The notes under the pieces were generated by a model. It saw only the letters and a list, made by a program, of their open reading frames with translations. It was not told where the DNA came from and searched no databases. A program made the position numbers and the translations under genes. From positions 108,951,129 to 109,015,128 of the forward strand of contig NC_056527.1 of the NCBI RefSeq assembly GCF_019175285.1: DNA of 64,000 bases, written 5' to 3'. Positions within the stretch are counted from its first letter, which is position 1, and every line of letters starts with the position of its first letter. This DNA is from Sceloporus undulatus. Taxonomy: Eukaryota; Chordata; Lepidosauria; Squamata; Phrynosomatidae. Positions 11,104 to 23,180 of this stretch are shown in pieces.

Positions 11104-11403
11104 GCCTGGCCAACAATGGCGTCAGCAAAGAGAGGCAAAGAAGAGGAAAGGTACTGCAGAGACTGGGAGGAGGAGAAAGATTTGAAGGACTGGCTTCGGC
11201 CTGTTGTGGGAGACAAGGGCAAGGCGGCCTGCCGGTTCTGCGAGTGTGAGATGCAAGCCAACTACGCCAACCTCCAGCAGCACATGGCCACCACCAAACA
11301 TCAAACATATGCCTTTCCGGGCTGTTTGGGGCCCCTGGATAATGAGGGACTTAGTGATTCAAAGAATTCTGATACTACAGCAGCCATTTTGATGAAGACA
11401 GAG
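11104..11403 (+). CDS. DCTPP1: Zinc-finger exon of DCTPP1 (BED/U1-like CCHH finger)
   Basis: The exon lies between acceptor CTCTTGCAG (ending 11103) and donor GAG|GTAATG (11404) and holds 96 codons. The finger is C39-x2-C42-x13-H56-x5-H62, preceded by [20 protein letters not shown]. That layout (conserved W, DWL, then CxxC...H...TKH) is typical of BED-like fingers found alone or with transposase-derived proteins. A charged Lys/Glu N-terminus precedes it and a Ser/Asp-rich linker follows. Without splicing the frame stops six codons past the donor, so a free 102-aa protein is the alternative reading. In-phase junction to an exon that has no Met of its own favours the fusion. Confidence 0.78.
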
Positions 11404-14319
11404 GTAATGGATGGGATGTAATCCATGAACGGATTGCATGCTTGTATGGTGGTATGCACGTCTCTTGGTATTTTGGCCATCTGTTTGGATCAAGTGGATG
11501 AGTGGTACAGTAGAATAAGAATAAATAGTTCTGTGAACAAAACAGCAAACCTTTTATAGTAGGCAGTTTCTTGGGATTGGCTGTCTAGTGTCGCCTAATT
11601 CTGTGACCCAAAAGGATTCTGGGTTGTAGTGACAGGGACTCAATTGCAGCTCTGCTCCTCTGTTGAGCAGGGAACAGGAGACTTGTGCTTGACCTAACTT
11701 GATGCCCATTTAGTCTTGCAACACTAAACAATCAGCTGTCCAGTTTTAAACTGGTAATAGCAAATAGGCAGAAATGTTCCTTATGTTTCCTGTTACTATG
11801 ATTTTTCTGGCAGGCATCATGCTTCTCAGCTGGTTCACTGAAGACAAACAAGGAAGAAATAGATAAAGCATCAGTGGGCAATGGGCTTGGAAATTCAACA
11901 GAGTCTTTTTGGTTCAGCACTGAACCCAGCTTGGAAGACATGTGAGACAATCTGATTCCACCCCACACACTCCTTTCACTTTCTGTTTATGCTCATCCCC
12001 AGTTTCTTCCTTTATTTTGATCATGCCTCACACAATTCCCTCCAGTCTGGAAGTCTGTAAACTCTTCTGTTGTACATTCCTGCCCAAATCTCCATCTCTC
12101 TCTCTCTCTTTTCTTGTCTTCCCCAGCCGAAGGCTCCAGGTGGAGTTTGGAGTGGAGCGTGGCTGGGGAAAATACCATCAGCCTCGAAATCTGCTTCTTG
12201 CACTCGTTGGAGAAGTTGGAGAGTTGGCAGAGCTCTTGTAAGTACAGACTGTGAAGCTGCAGATTGGGCTCTGTGAAAGAAAAAGAGGCAGATCTTGGAA
12301 AGGATCCTCTTTCTGGACTACAACACTTAACTAGGACATTGTAATCCAGAAGAATAACATTTCCAAATTCTGAAATGAAGATTGGAGTAGTAGACTGAAC
12401 AGTACTTTCTTGGATAATGCCATAAACGTTTGGGAATGTCACATATGTCTGCTGAAACCATTCACTTACAGGTAGTAATTCACAGAGAACTATTTTCATA
12501 GAATGCTTGAGTTGAAAGAGACCACAAGGGCCATTCAGTCCAACCCCTGCCATGCAGGAATACACAGTCAGAGCACCCTTGACAAATGGCCATCCAGCTG
12601 CTGTTTAAAATGCCCCAAAGAAAGAGACTCCACCACACTCTTGAACAGTGCTCACCATCAGGAAATTATTCTTAATGTTTAGTTGGAATCTTTTTTCCTG
12701 TGCTTTGAATCCACTGCTCTGTGTCCTAGTCTCTGGAGCAGCAGAAAACAAGCTTGCTCCATCCTCAATATGTCAACATTTCAAATATGTAGGCATGGCT
12801 GTCATGTCAGGTCTTAACCTTTTCTTCCCCAGGCTAAACATACCTAGATCCTTAAGCAGCTCCTCACAGGGTATGGTTTCTAGACCTTTCACTATTTTGG
12901 TCACCCTCCTCAAGACATACTCCAGCATGCCAATATCCCTCTTCAGTTTTCTAGTTCATCTCTTTCCCCACCTGCTGCAGAGGTTGCCATTTCTTCTTTT
13001 TCATTTTTTAAAAAGATGTATAGGTTCGGCATAGATGTTGATGGAACAGGCAGGTGACTTGATCAGAACTTAGTACACATTCATTATAACATTATAGCAG
13101 AAATATATTTGGCATAAAGTTTTTAGAAATATTTAAATTATCATGTAATACTCTTTAACTGAAAATATATAATGCTATAACATTAGAATGCTATATTTGA
13201 AAAAATAATTTAATGGAGAGCATTTGTGGCTGACCGGCATCTTTCTAAAGAGGTGATGAGGGAGTAGGATTCTCCCACTGTATATTTTTCAGTTTTATCA
13301 AGGATTTGCTTTTGTGTTTGTCTTTTGCTGGATACACAAACATCATTAAACAGCCATATTTCTTATTATCATTTTCATCTTTACTGTAAGATGGCCTGCC
13401 CATTGAAGCACTTGCTCCACTGTTGTATACTATGTTTGCAATATTCTGGTGGTTTTAAAATGGTCCCTCAGTGGGAAAGCTGTGCTTTGCTGGCTGGGTG
13501 ACTTGAGAAGAAATGAACTTGGTCAAACACAACAAAGGAGGAATGGCCACATATAAAAACATGAAATATAAAGGACTAATCTCCAATTAAGAATACTTTA
13601 TGGACAGAGCTGTGGACATCTATTATTTTATACTTATATTTTAAATTGTTTAACATTTATTAAATGCCTAGTTTGTTTCATATTTACTTTCACAGGAATT
13701 TAGGATAGTTTTCTTGTTTAGAAATTTTAATGAAAGATATATATTTTATATTTTACCAAGCTAGGTAGCCTGATCATTCACGTAGTGGTGATGAAGTGTC
13801 TTGTGCTATCATTTTGTTACAATAAATTTGTTATTATCAATTAATGTAAATTTGCAATTTATGAAGACTGACAGTAGAAAAACAGAGGAGTTAAAGTCAA
13901 AGGTTCAATGTACTGACTGCACAGCCTTGCTTTTGGGACCAAGGATATAACTTCTTCAATGAATGGTCAGGATTAGGATCTATCTGTCCTTTTTAGAAAT
14001 TCATTGCTCCAGCTTTCTGAGTTATTCTTGCTCTCTGTCTAACGGGTCTTGCTAAGCCTTCACCACCATATTTTTGTCTCTTGTCCTTAGCCAATGGCGA
14101 GAAGATGCCCCTGAAGGCCTACCAGGATGGACTACATCAGAACGTGAAGCTCTCTCTGATGAACTCAGTGATGTCCTTATTTATCTAGTGGCCCTTGCAA
14201 ACAAATGCCATGTGGACCTCCCCAGCGCTGCCCTCCGAAAAATAGAGAAAAACCGCCTCAAGTACCCTGTTGAGCAAGTCTATGGATCATCAAAGAAATA
14301 CACAGAGTATCAGAAATAA
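11116..14319 (+). CDS. DCTPP1: dCTP pyrophosphatase 1 with an N-terminal zinc finger
   Basis: Hydrolyses dCTP and modified dCTPs to the monophosphate plus pyrophosphate, cleaning the nucleotide pool. Coding exons are 11116-11403, 11814-11941, 12127-12237 and 14091-14319, all GT-AG with phases 0, 2, 2, giving 251 aa. Residues 131-251 match the human protein ([42 protein letters not shown]). The MazG-type metal ligands are present: E171 and E174 in ELAE, E200 and D203 in ELSD. Human DCTPP1 is about 170 aa. Here the first exon adds a zinc finger (own entry). No Met occurs in frame after residue 93, so the start must lie in that exon: M1 in a good Kozak context (aacaATGG) or, by leaky scanning, M93, which would give a 159-aa mammal-like form. 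Intron 3 holds a CR1 piece. Confidence 0.93.
12496..12990 (-). mobile_element. CR1-like LINE 3' fragment in DCTPP1 intron 3
   Basis: Starts 'catagaatgcttgagttg' and continues 'gaccacaagggccattcag', 'aatggccatccagctgctg' and 'ctggagcagcagaaaac', in the order of CR1 3' regions read backwards. Confidence 0.8.
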
Positions 14320-15550
14320 TGAGTCTCAGCCTCTTCCTGACAGGAGAGAAATGTACCTGCACATAGTGGAGGAGAACACGTTAAAGTCATGTGTTTTGAA
14401 GATTTAAAGAATGTTATGACTTGGGCTTTGTACAGATTACCTATTCAGAGCAGCTCCCTCCTTCATTTTAGACTTTGTAAGTAGAGACCAGCTAAGTCCT
14501 GATTCAAAGGGGATGACGTTTTGTATTGTGTTGACCTTTTCTGCTGTTATTTACTTGTCTTTTATTTTTGTAAAACAAGGGAGAGGAACCTTTGACCCTC
14601 CAGATATTGTTGCAGTCTTAATTGCCACATCCATAGCCTTTAGGCCAGCTTGAAGGGTGATGGGAATCAAAAGTCCAGAAAGATCTGGAGGACATAGATG
14701 ACCACAAGCTAAAAGTTGGTTGATGTGGCTGTAAGTGGCCTGAGCAGAATAGTATGTTAGTAAAAGGGAGTTAAAACTGAGCATCTTAAATTTTTTTAAA
14801 AATGAAAGGGCCTTCCCTCACCCCTCACAACTAGAAGGACTTTTGCCATGTGTGAAACTGACTAGGATATCTGCCTCCTTTGACTAGGGACAAGCTGGAT
14901 GTCTCCATTTCTTCACATCTTTTTGTTTTTCCTAAGAAAAGAAGTTGGCATATGCTTGCAGTAATGGGAGGGATGGCTCCTTTGACTCACCCCCTTGATG
15001 AGTGTTGAGAAGGTCTTAAGGTCTCATCAGTTCCCAGATGTTAAAACTGTCCATGTGGCCTCCTGACAATTACTTGTAATAATGCAGCACGCTTATTGCA
15101 CAGGATCTGTGGGTATCACATAAAATAATCTGGATGCAGAAACGTAATCTTAGGCTGAATCTGCACTGCAGAAACAATGCAGTTTGACACCATTTTAATT
15201 GCCATGGCTCTATGCTATAGAATCCTGGGGTTTGTAGTGACACCAGAGCTCTCTGACAAAGACTAAATATCTCACAAAACTACAAGTCTCAGAATTCCAA
15301 AGCATGGAGCTATGGCAGTTAAAGTGGTGTCGAATTGCATTATTTCTGCAGTACAGATTCAGCCCTAGATCAGGAGGAAATAGGAATTAGGAGAGAAGTA
15401 CCTGTTTGGTGATGGATAGGTAGGTCTTCCAGCATAGACAGAAGTAACTGTTTCAGGCCACATAACAATTAAAGATAACTATGGATAAAGTAAAAGCAAT
15501 TTGAGGTCTGTCTGCAATCTTTGAGATCTGTCAACTTTGTAAAAATATAT
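14320..15550. other. DCTPP1 3' flank and gap to SEPTIN1
   Basis: No coding exon seen. It includes the DCTPP1 3' untranslated region of unknown length, a short fold-back fragment (14590-14695) and a complete MITE (15153-15364). Confidence 0.6.
15153..15364. mobile_element. Harbinger-like palindromic MITE, near-perfect ends
   Basis: Starts GGCTGAATCTGCACTGCAG and ends CTGCAGTACAGATTCAGCC, an almost perfect 19-bp inverted pair. Flanked by tta on the left and cta on the right. Confidence 0.85.
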
Positions 15551-15556
15551 TTTATT
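15551..15556 (-). terminator. SEPTIN1: Candidate SEPTIN1 polyadenylation signal
   Basis: AATAAA on the minus strand (tttatt on plus), about 270 bases after the SEPTIN1 stop codon. Confidence 0.5.
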
Positions 15557-15826
15557 TTCATTTATCATTCTTGCCTGTTTATTGACGCAGTACTATGCCA
15601 GTGAAATTCTGCAGAATTGGTAGACTATCAAGGAAACACAGATTAGTCCATTGGAGAGTTTAAGTGGTATATTCTCTTTACTGAAAAGCAAAGAGCAGAC
15701 ACAGACTTTGCCAAAGCTCATGGACCTCTTTGGGTCCTTGCTATGCAGAAGTAGTATGGAGTGTTTGCCTTTTCCTCTTTCTTCTAGTATTTCTATAACA
15801 ATATGACAAAAGTGTTCTGTTGTGTT

Positions 15827-18800
15827 TTAGAGGCTGTCGCTTTGTTCCCCCTGGCTCTGTAACATCTGCACCTGCATTTTCTGTAGCATTTCCTGCATCC
15901 GACGAAGCTGGACAAAAGAAAGGGAGAAATTAAGATTTTCTTGAGGGGGCTTTGGGGAATCAAACTTAAAATTTCTGTACTAAGAACTTTCAAATCATGT
16001 ACATGTTTTCACTAGTTCAGTAGATGGTCCAGAGAAGTCTGAAGTTTGTTTCCCCCTGAAGAATGTCTTAAGTGTACAGACAGGTCAAAGCTCAACAGGC
16101 TTTTATAAAACTAATAAAACAACCATCATTTGTCCATCAAGAAGAATCATGAAGGAAGAATCTGTCTTCCTTTTCTACCATTCTACCATGTTTCTGTGCT
16201 GGTTGTAAAGGACAGGTGTCTTTACTCTGCAGCGGGCCTAGAAATTAAGAAGGCTAGTGACTTTTATCCATCTTCCACATGACAGAGAGAAGAAGAGGCA
16301 GGCACATTTCCATCATGCCTAGGTCCAGAAGAAAATGGAAGGGCTCCCATCATCCCAACTGCCTTTGCATCAGAGGGAGAGAAGAACTGGCAGTATCTGC
16401 TGGACTTAATCTTGTCCTTCACTGCCATCTCCTTGATTCTAAGCCTGAAGAACAGGGGTACAAATACTCTAAATGAAAAGAAAGCCAGTTATTGAATGCA
16501 AATCTGCAACACTCGTTAGATCTGAGGGAAAATACAAGGCCTTCAATGCCCATCCATGCCCCCTTTTGCAACTCACCTCCTCGTCCTTCTCACGAATCAG
16601 TTTCTCCGTCTCGGCGAGGGGCAAGAGTGGCAGCTCAGTAGCACTCTGACGGGACAATTTGCTAGGGAAGCAATAAGGAGCTTGGGTAAGCCACACTCTC
16701 AGCCTCAGACCGAACCAAAGACAAAGCCCACTTTGCAAGAACACGCTATGATAGCTTTGCCTTAGGGACAACATAAGTTGGAATATCTTAATGGCACACA
16801 ACAAGTTGTTCATCAGAATCCACACATGGAGCACCTACACTGTAGATTAATGCAGTTTGACACAACTTTAAATGCTACAGCTCCATCCTATAGAATCCTG
16901 CAATTTGTAGTTTTACAAGGTCTTTAGCCTTCTTTCCCGAAGAGTGATGGGGCCTCACAAAATGATAAATTCCAGGATTCTATAGAATGGAGCCACAGCC
17001 AGTAAACTGGTGTCAAACTGCATTATTTGTACAATGTAGATACACTGTCTGTCTCTGTTCATTTCTTAATTAACCCTTTGGCCTCTGTCCAATGCACTAA
17101 TGCATCTCCCTTAAAAGAAAATGCAGGGAGTCTCAGAAATGGCTTACGCGCGGCTGCTGCGATCCCGAGCCCCAGTTCTGGTCAGACTCTGAATACACTG
17201 TGCACGGTAGTTCTCATAATGAACCTCATGGGTCACATCCTTTAAATCCTGCATATGGGTTTGAATCAGCATCTCTCGGAGTTTGAGGAAGTCACAGTGA
17301 GCAGAGTTTTCCACTGAGGAGTAACAGAACATGAAGTCATCAGTAGCTACCTGCAACATGGCACCTTCTACTGAACCTTCTATTTTAATGCAACTTACTT
17401 TCCACTGTCCCCCAGGGATATTGCCTTCCCCTGAACACTTTGTCCTTCAGCTCTCTGACCACCTGAGTAGATCCAATGACAGCAAAGGGGATGCTGCGCT
17501 GTAGGAAGAACACCAAGTGGACCCATAAGACTTAATGCACTATTTCCCACCCCGCTATGCATTCCTTCACTACCTCCCATTCAATTCTCACATTCATAGG
17601 TCTTCACTACCTCCCATTCAATTCTCACCTTCATCTCAGCATCCTGAGCTTTGAACTCTTCATCTTCATCTGAGTCACATTCAGGGAACTCATAAATGTT
17701 GATACCATTTTCTTGTAGCTCATGTCGTATCTGTTCATCCAAAGGAATTGAAAGAAGTTGTGCAAGAGATGGAGTCAGAAGTGTAGTTGTGGAAAAGATG
17801 GGGTCACAAGTGGGATTAGGAGGAACTAGGCACCAGTGTGAAAGCTAGCATGGTATGGTGGTTTAAACAATGGACTAAGACTTCAAGAAACCAAGGTTTA
17901 AATCTCCACTCAGTCAGGGAAACCTACTGGGTAACCTCTGGGAAGTCACACTCTCTCAGCCTTAGAGAAAGACTGGCAAACATATTCTGAAGCCAGGGTG
18001 ACCAGATGTCATAACCACAAAGGAGGGCAAGGCATCGCAAAATGTTGGACATTGCAAAATGGAAGCTAAAAACACTAATATAAAGATAAATTCACTCATG
18101 CTCAAAATGAAGGACATTTTGGAATTGCTCCTGGACAGAAGGCTGAAATGTAGGACACATCCTGGAAAAGGAGGATGTCTAGTCATCCTGTCTGACTCAG
18201 TCATGCCAAAAAAATGATGACAGGGCATCCATAATTTGGCAGTGGCAATAAGTTGGAACATAACCACAACAAAGCACTAGAGATAACAGAGTTGTCACAA
18301 GATGTCCACTAAGGCAGTGGCTCTCCTGGCTCCTCCAGATGTTTTGAGATTTCAGCTCCCAGAATCCTTAACCACTGGCCATGAGCTCTGGAGCTCCTGA
18401 AAGCTGAAGTCCAAATCATCCAGAGAACCACTGGAATAAGACACTTGCTTCGGAAAAGTGGGTTCCCTCCTGGGTAGATCTGTGGAACGCCAGCACCTCC
18501 TTAAATTAAGCTCACCTTCTCTTTCTTACACTGCACCTCTGTTGGAGTCAAGCAGTCTGCCTTTGCAATCACTGGCACAATATTGACTTTGTCATGGATG
18601 GCTCGAAGGAATGAAATGTCTAAGGGGCGGAGGCTGTGAGAGAGGAATAACAAGAGTGAGTGATGTAACATCTGCGTCCAAATTATTTAGAGAGCCTGTT
18701 TCCTATCCTACTTTTTCTTCCCCAAGCTCCTACTGTAACCTAGCTCCTACTGTACAGTGTGTGCCCAATTTTTGCACTGACTTGTGGTCAAGGACATGCT

Positions 18801-20069
18801 GATACTTTCCCCCAATCATTCATTTATTTCAAATTGCAGCCCGGGGGGCAGGGGCTGCCAATGTTCAAGCTTTATTTTCTCCAGATGCACAGTCTGCCCT
18901 CCATATCCACTGATTCAACCATCCACAGTGTGAAAATAGATATAATTCCCAAAAGCAAACCTTGATTTTGCCATTTTATATAAGGGACACCATTTTACTG
19001 CAGCATACACAATACCCCAGGCAGTATGGTTATGCTTTCTGGGGAATTCTGGGTATTACAGTAAAAAAAGGAGGTTTCCCATGCTCTAAACTGAGTTGGG
19101 CAAAGTGTGACCTGTGGGTCACATATGGCACCTGGACCACATTTTTGTGGCCCCTGTATTTAGTGTCCAGAGTGTAAACAGATCTAATATTGTACAGTTA
19201 CCCCTTTGTATCCACAGGGTTTTTTTACCCACAGATTCAAGCATCTATGGCTTGAAAATAATCAAACATTTTACAAATTCCAAAAAGCAAATCTTGATTT
19301 TGCTATTGTATATAACAGACACCATTTTGCTATGCCACTGTATTTAATGGGACTTCAGCATCCACAGATTTTGGTATATACAGGGGGTCCTAGAACCAAA
19401 CTGCAATGGATACCAAGGGCCCACTGTACCCTTGAACTATAATCAGCAGCAAAGGCATTTGGCACATGCTTGATGGTACTTTTATCCTCATCTGATCTGC
19501 CCCAACATTTTGCTAAGAGCTGAATATAATTGCTGTACCAGGTCAGTTCAAACTAAGCTCCTGTTGCCTTTCATTTGGACAACTACTGACCTTCCAAGAG
19601 ATATGTACAATTCCCTGTTGCTGCTAAACCAGAGTCCTAAGTTTTCATATATCCTACCCATGTCCAAAAGGTGACAGGAAGTATAGACAGCAGTGAACCC
19701 GTCCGTCCTGAATGTTCTTGCGGTCCAAGCCGCTCTCATCACGAAAATACTGTTCAAACTGGCAATCAATATAATGGACAATTGGCTTCCAGCTGGAAAA
19801 AGAAAGGAAAGGGGTTGAGGTTTGGAGAGAGTTTCTAAACCATAGTCAAAAGAATACACACAAAAAATTGCAATTATATAATGTATTCATTTGAATTGTG
19901 CAGACTTAATTTTTTTTAAAGACAAAAGATTTCAAATTAGGGATGTTACTGGATTAAAGGTTTTAGAAGAAGAAAAAGTAAACACATTAGCATTCAGTAT
20001 TGTTTCAAAAAGACTTGGAAATTTCAAGTGTCCTTTGGGGGTTTAATATTTAAATTTCAGGGTCTGAAC

Positions 20070-20103
<34 letters not shown>

Positions 20104-23037
20104 CGTTATTTATAAAGCACTGTAAATTTACGCAGCGCTGTACATACAATCTTTTTAATTGGACGGTTCCCTGCCCTCAGGCTTACAATCTAACAAGACA
20201 CGACACAAAAGGAGAAGGGAGTGGTGGTGGGGAAGGGACCTCTCTAGTAGCATAATACATATAAAGTACATGGCAATACAGGAAATGAGATTGTGGTATG
20301 AAAAAACAGTCACTTGAATGTAGAGTTCAGTGAACGCCTACACTATGACAGATATTCTGTGACCTTTCAGGTGTTGGACTATACCGCTTATCATCCTTGG
20401 CCATGTTCATCAGGTTTGATGGGAGATGTAGTTCAATAGCATTATGGATGTGGGCTCCCTCTCCCATTTCAAAGCTACTTAGGATTAAAGAAAAATGATT
20501 TGAACATTCAGGAATGAAATGGCTCAACTGGAATTGAAAAATGTAATAGAATAATGAAATGTAGTCAGTCACAGGTTCACTGTATGTGCTCATGTATAAG
20601 TCTAGAAATGTTAATAAAAGAATTGACCCAAAAAACCTAAGTCAGCTTATCCATGGGTCAATGTAGTTGCGGTACTTTAACTCTTATAAAGGAAAGAAAT
20701 CATCGTCAGGTGAAAACAAGGAGTGCAATCTGTCTTGGAGGTACTGACCTCCTTCTATTCTCTCATCCATCAAGCCTTTAGTGTGAGCAATAACAGTTTT
20801 GCCAACTGGAATTTTGTAACTTCTTTGGCACTGTTTTCCTTTGTTTCATCCTTTAGATCCTTTGTTATATGCCCCCTCATGTTTTACCCTCAACTTATCC
20901 ATGGGTCATATCAAAATCCATAATTTGGACCCCAAAACCTGCCCTCAACTTACACATGAGATCAACTTACAGCCGAGTATATACGGTAAATCCAACTTCC
21001 CTCTGCTAAAACAGATACACTGAATCAGCTGTTTCTCCAGCCTCAAATGGAGGTGATAAGCTGATAGATATGTCCTTTTGATGCCTCTCTGTATATACTT
21101 CATTGGTGAAAACTTTACCTCATCAGTTAAACCAGGGTTTCACTGTATGCTTGGGATCCTAACCATACCATAGTTAAAGAAGATACCAGAGCTAGCCAGA
21201 ACTAGGGTTGAGGCTTGCATATTCAAAATGTGGAATCTGAAATAATTCTGTACATTTCCACAAAACTACAGAGGTACACCCATATGCCAAGACCCCTCTT
21301 ACCACTCAGTGTTGTCCACTGCATCCCCAAATCCTGGGGTATCAATCACTGTCAGTTTGACTTTCACCCCTCTCTCTTCAGTTTCAATGGCATGTTTGAC
21401 AATTTCCAAAGTCTGGGGAATCCTGTCTGTGAAGCGAGGAAGATGGGAGGACAGTAGTCAAGATTATATTCTCCCAATCAGATTTGCTCTCTATCCCCTC
21501 TGTCACACATCATAACAGCTGTCATTCTACTTACCTTGAGCATCTTGAAGCACACGGTCTTTATATAGATCTGTCAAGAAAAGGCTATTGACAAGAGTGG
21601 ATTTTCCCAGTCCAGATTCTCCTATGAAGTGAATGAAAGTATAAAATGTTGATTCTGAAGTTCTTAAGGGAGGAACTGTTAGTTATTGGTTGAAGCATTT
21701 TTATACCCTGCTCCTGACCATCGGAAAGGCTTAGGCTGACTCTGCACATCAGAAATACCAGTTTGATACTGCTTTAACTGCCATGGTTCAACACTACAGA
21801 ATTCTGGGATTTGTAGCTTTGGGAGATGTTTAGCCTTCTCTGTCACAGAGTTCTGGTGCCACAACAAACTACAGGTCCCAGAATTCCATATAATGAAGCC
21901 ATGACCATTCAAGCAGTGTCAAACTGAATTAAATCTGCAGTGTGGCAGCAGCCTTCATTTCAAAAAGTAACTTTCTCGAGCTGTGAAGTTACCTTTAAGC
22001 AAGAAGGAGACAAACTAGCCCTTTCATCAAACAATCACTTTTCACCATCTAAGCCTAGTCCACACAAACAGAAAGAAGGGGAAGCCATAGGTTCTGTTTT
22101 CACTTCAGAATCAGAAGGAACTCCAGGAGGCAAAGGCCAGGAAAAGGGCTTTCACAGTGTGCTAGGATTAGAGCTGCTATGTGTCCCTTATTATCAGGGC
22201 TGTCCCTTACATGAGGATCAGAAAGCTTGTCCTTTATAGGACAGGCAGCTGGGTGTCCCTTATTATATGCCATGTCTCCTGTTTGAGGCCTGGAAAGATC
22301 TTCTTTTGGGGTGTTGGACTAGGACACTGGGAGACCAGGGCTGGCCCTGAAAACCCACTGGGTGACCTTGGGCAAGTCACACTCTCTCATCCTCGATGGA
22401 TGGCAATGACAGCCCCCCCCTTTGAAGAAACCTGCCAAGAAAACCCTATGATAGGTTTGCTTTAGGGTTGCCATAAATTGGAAACAACTTGAAGGCACAC
22501 ACCAGCAACAAATAGAGTGAAGCAGATGCCAAAAAATCCTAGTTTTTTGAGTGTGTGAATCATGAATGTGGACAATATGCTTATGTTGCAGTTAAATTTG
22601 TGGCTAATTGAACTAAACTCAATCCTTTCACTCAATCTTTCAGCAGAATACAAACTTATTCATAGCTACTTCCTGACTGTCAACCCTCCATGTCATGAAT
22701 TTCGATTGTTCCTGATTGTTGTTTTAGAAATCTGGCAACACTAGCTAGGACAGAGACGGTTGGTGCTCAAAATCCTTACCTGCCACCATCAGAGTGAAAT
22801 CAAAACCCTTCTTCACAGACTTTCGGTGGACCTGGGTGGGCAGGGTGGCAAACCCAACGTAGTCTTTATCCTGAGACACAAGGAAAGAGCAACATCAGGA
22901 GACATCCCTCTCTCGGGGGATTCCTGGAGGGGTATTTGGAGGGATACCTACAATCTTTTAAGGAGGAAGCACTAAGTGGAAATAAAGCCTCCCAAAAAGT
23001 GAGAGGAGGAGGAGGTTGTTTTCTGGATTCTTACCAT
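15827..23037 (-). CDS. SEPTIN1: Septin 1, GTP-binding filament protein
   Basis: Septins form hetero-oligomeric filaments at the cortex and cytokinesis site; SEPTIN1 is lymphocyte-biased in mammals. Eleven coding exons (5' to 3'): 23035-23037 (ATG only), 22780-22870, 21535-21621, 21303-21426, 19658-19792, 18516-18633, 17629-17730, 17399-17498, 17148-17313, 16577-16661 and 15827-15907. The sum is 1092 nt, 363 aa (human 367), all junctions GT-AG and in phase. Motifs: Walker [10 protein letters not shown] (residues 32-40), DTPG (89-92), AKAD (170-173), the acidic CDSDEDEEF stretch, WGTVE of the septin unique element, and the C-terminal coiled coil from KLIREKDEE on. KLSRQSATE with a short C-tail ending GEQSDSL separates it from SEPTIN5 and SEPTIN4. 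The start codon is the last codon of exon 1, as in septin relatives with MDK starts. The frame is intact throughout. Confidence 0.97.
16829..17046. mobile_element. Harbinger-like MITE in a SEPTIN1 intron
   Basis: Arms 'gagcacctacactgtag' and 'acaatgtagatacactg'. The middle has 'tagaatcctgcaatttgtag' and its inverse. A piece of a SINE lies just before it (about 16670-16805). Confidence 0.75.
17845..18275 (+). mobile_element. tRNA-headed SINE split by a nested fold-back MITE
   Basis: The SINE head and body run 17845-17990 and its tail resumes near 18230 ('ggcaataagttggaac'). The insert 17996-18188 starts gggtgaccagatgtc and ends gatgtctagtcatcc, an inverted pair. Confidence 0.7.
18315..18433. 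mobile_element. hAT-like MITE
   Basis: Starts cagtggctctcctgg and ends agagaaccactg. The flanks cactaagg / gaataaga share 5 of 8 bases. Same family as 1719-1854. Confidence 0.65.
19195..19426. mobile_element. Tigger/mariner-like MITE flanked by TA
   Basis: Starts CAGTTACCCCTTTGTATCC and ends ATACCAAGGGCCCACTG, with TA immediately outside on both sides. Complete copy of the roughly 230-bp family seen at 24404, 30820, 51192 and 55311 (this copy inverted relative to those). A partial relative lies near 18890-18985. Confidence 0.85.
20071..20310. mobile_element. Short repeat with (ATT)n end and 'gcgctgtacat' core
   Basis: (ATT)n, then 'tttataaagcactgtaaatt', 'cagcgctgtacatacaatc' and 'ttccctgccctcaggctt'. 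The same order occurs at 44363-44600 and, reversed, at 58538-58590. Class not certain (SINE-like). Confidence 0.6.
20577..20986. mobile_element. Mariner-like fold-back element (atatacggta ends)
   Basis: The right end 'cgagtatatacggta' pairs with a diverged left end 'cactgtatgtgctcatg'. Both arms carry 'ataagtc / cttatccatgggtca' sequence. A half copy of the same family ends at 27702 with the same 'gagtatatacggta'. Confidence 0.65.
21734..21953. mobile_element. Harbinger-like MITE in a SEPTIN1 intron
   Basis: Starts ggctgactctgcacatcag after tta and ends 'gcagtgtggcagcagcc' before ttc. Confidence 0.8.
22301..22512 (+). mobile_element. tRNA-headed SINE with BovB-like tail
   Basis: 'gtgttggactaggacactgg', 'gtgaccttgggcaagtcac', 'gccaagaaaaccctatgat' and the tail 'gccataaattggaaac' occur in family order. 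Confidence 0.85.
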
Positions 23038-23109
23038 AGTTGGAAACGACTTGGTTGTATTGGAAAAACGCTGTAAAGATGTCTATGCACCTTGTCGCCT
23101 CTTTGACAT

Positions 23110-23180
23110 CCACTTCCTGTGGCGGTGAAACAGGAAGCCAATTCTGCGCTTCTTATCAAGGCATCTTGATCTCCAATTGG
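23110..23180 (-). promoter_or_regulatory. SEPTIN1: SEPTIN1 proximal promoter: paired ETS sites, RUNX-like and CCAAT motifs
   Basis: Upstream of the ATG-only exon are acttcctgt (23112-23120) and, inverted to it, acaggaagc (23130-23138), two strong ETS cores. A TGTGG RUNX-like core overlaps the first. CCAAT motifs occur near 23138 and 23173. No TATA box. ETS and RUNX sites fit lymphoid expression; binding itself is inference. Confidence 0.45.

Noticed and set aside
11014-11115. Extending the DCTPP1 start upstream of 11116
   Set aside because: The upstream codons are transposon end and intron sequence before a strong acceptor at 11103; M at 11116 has the better context.
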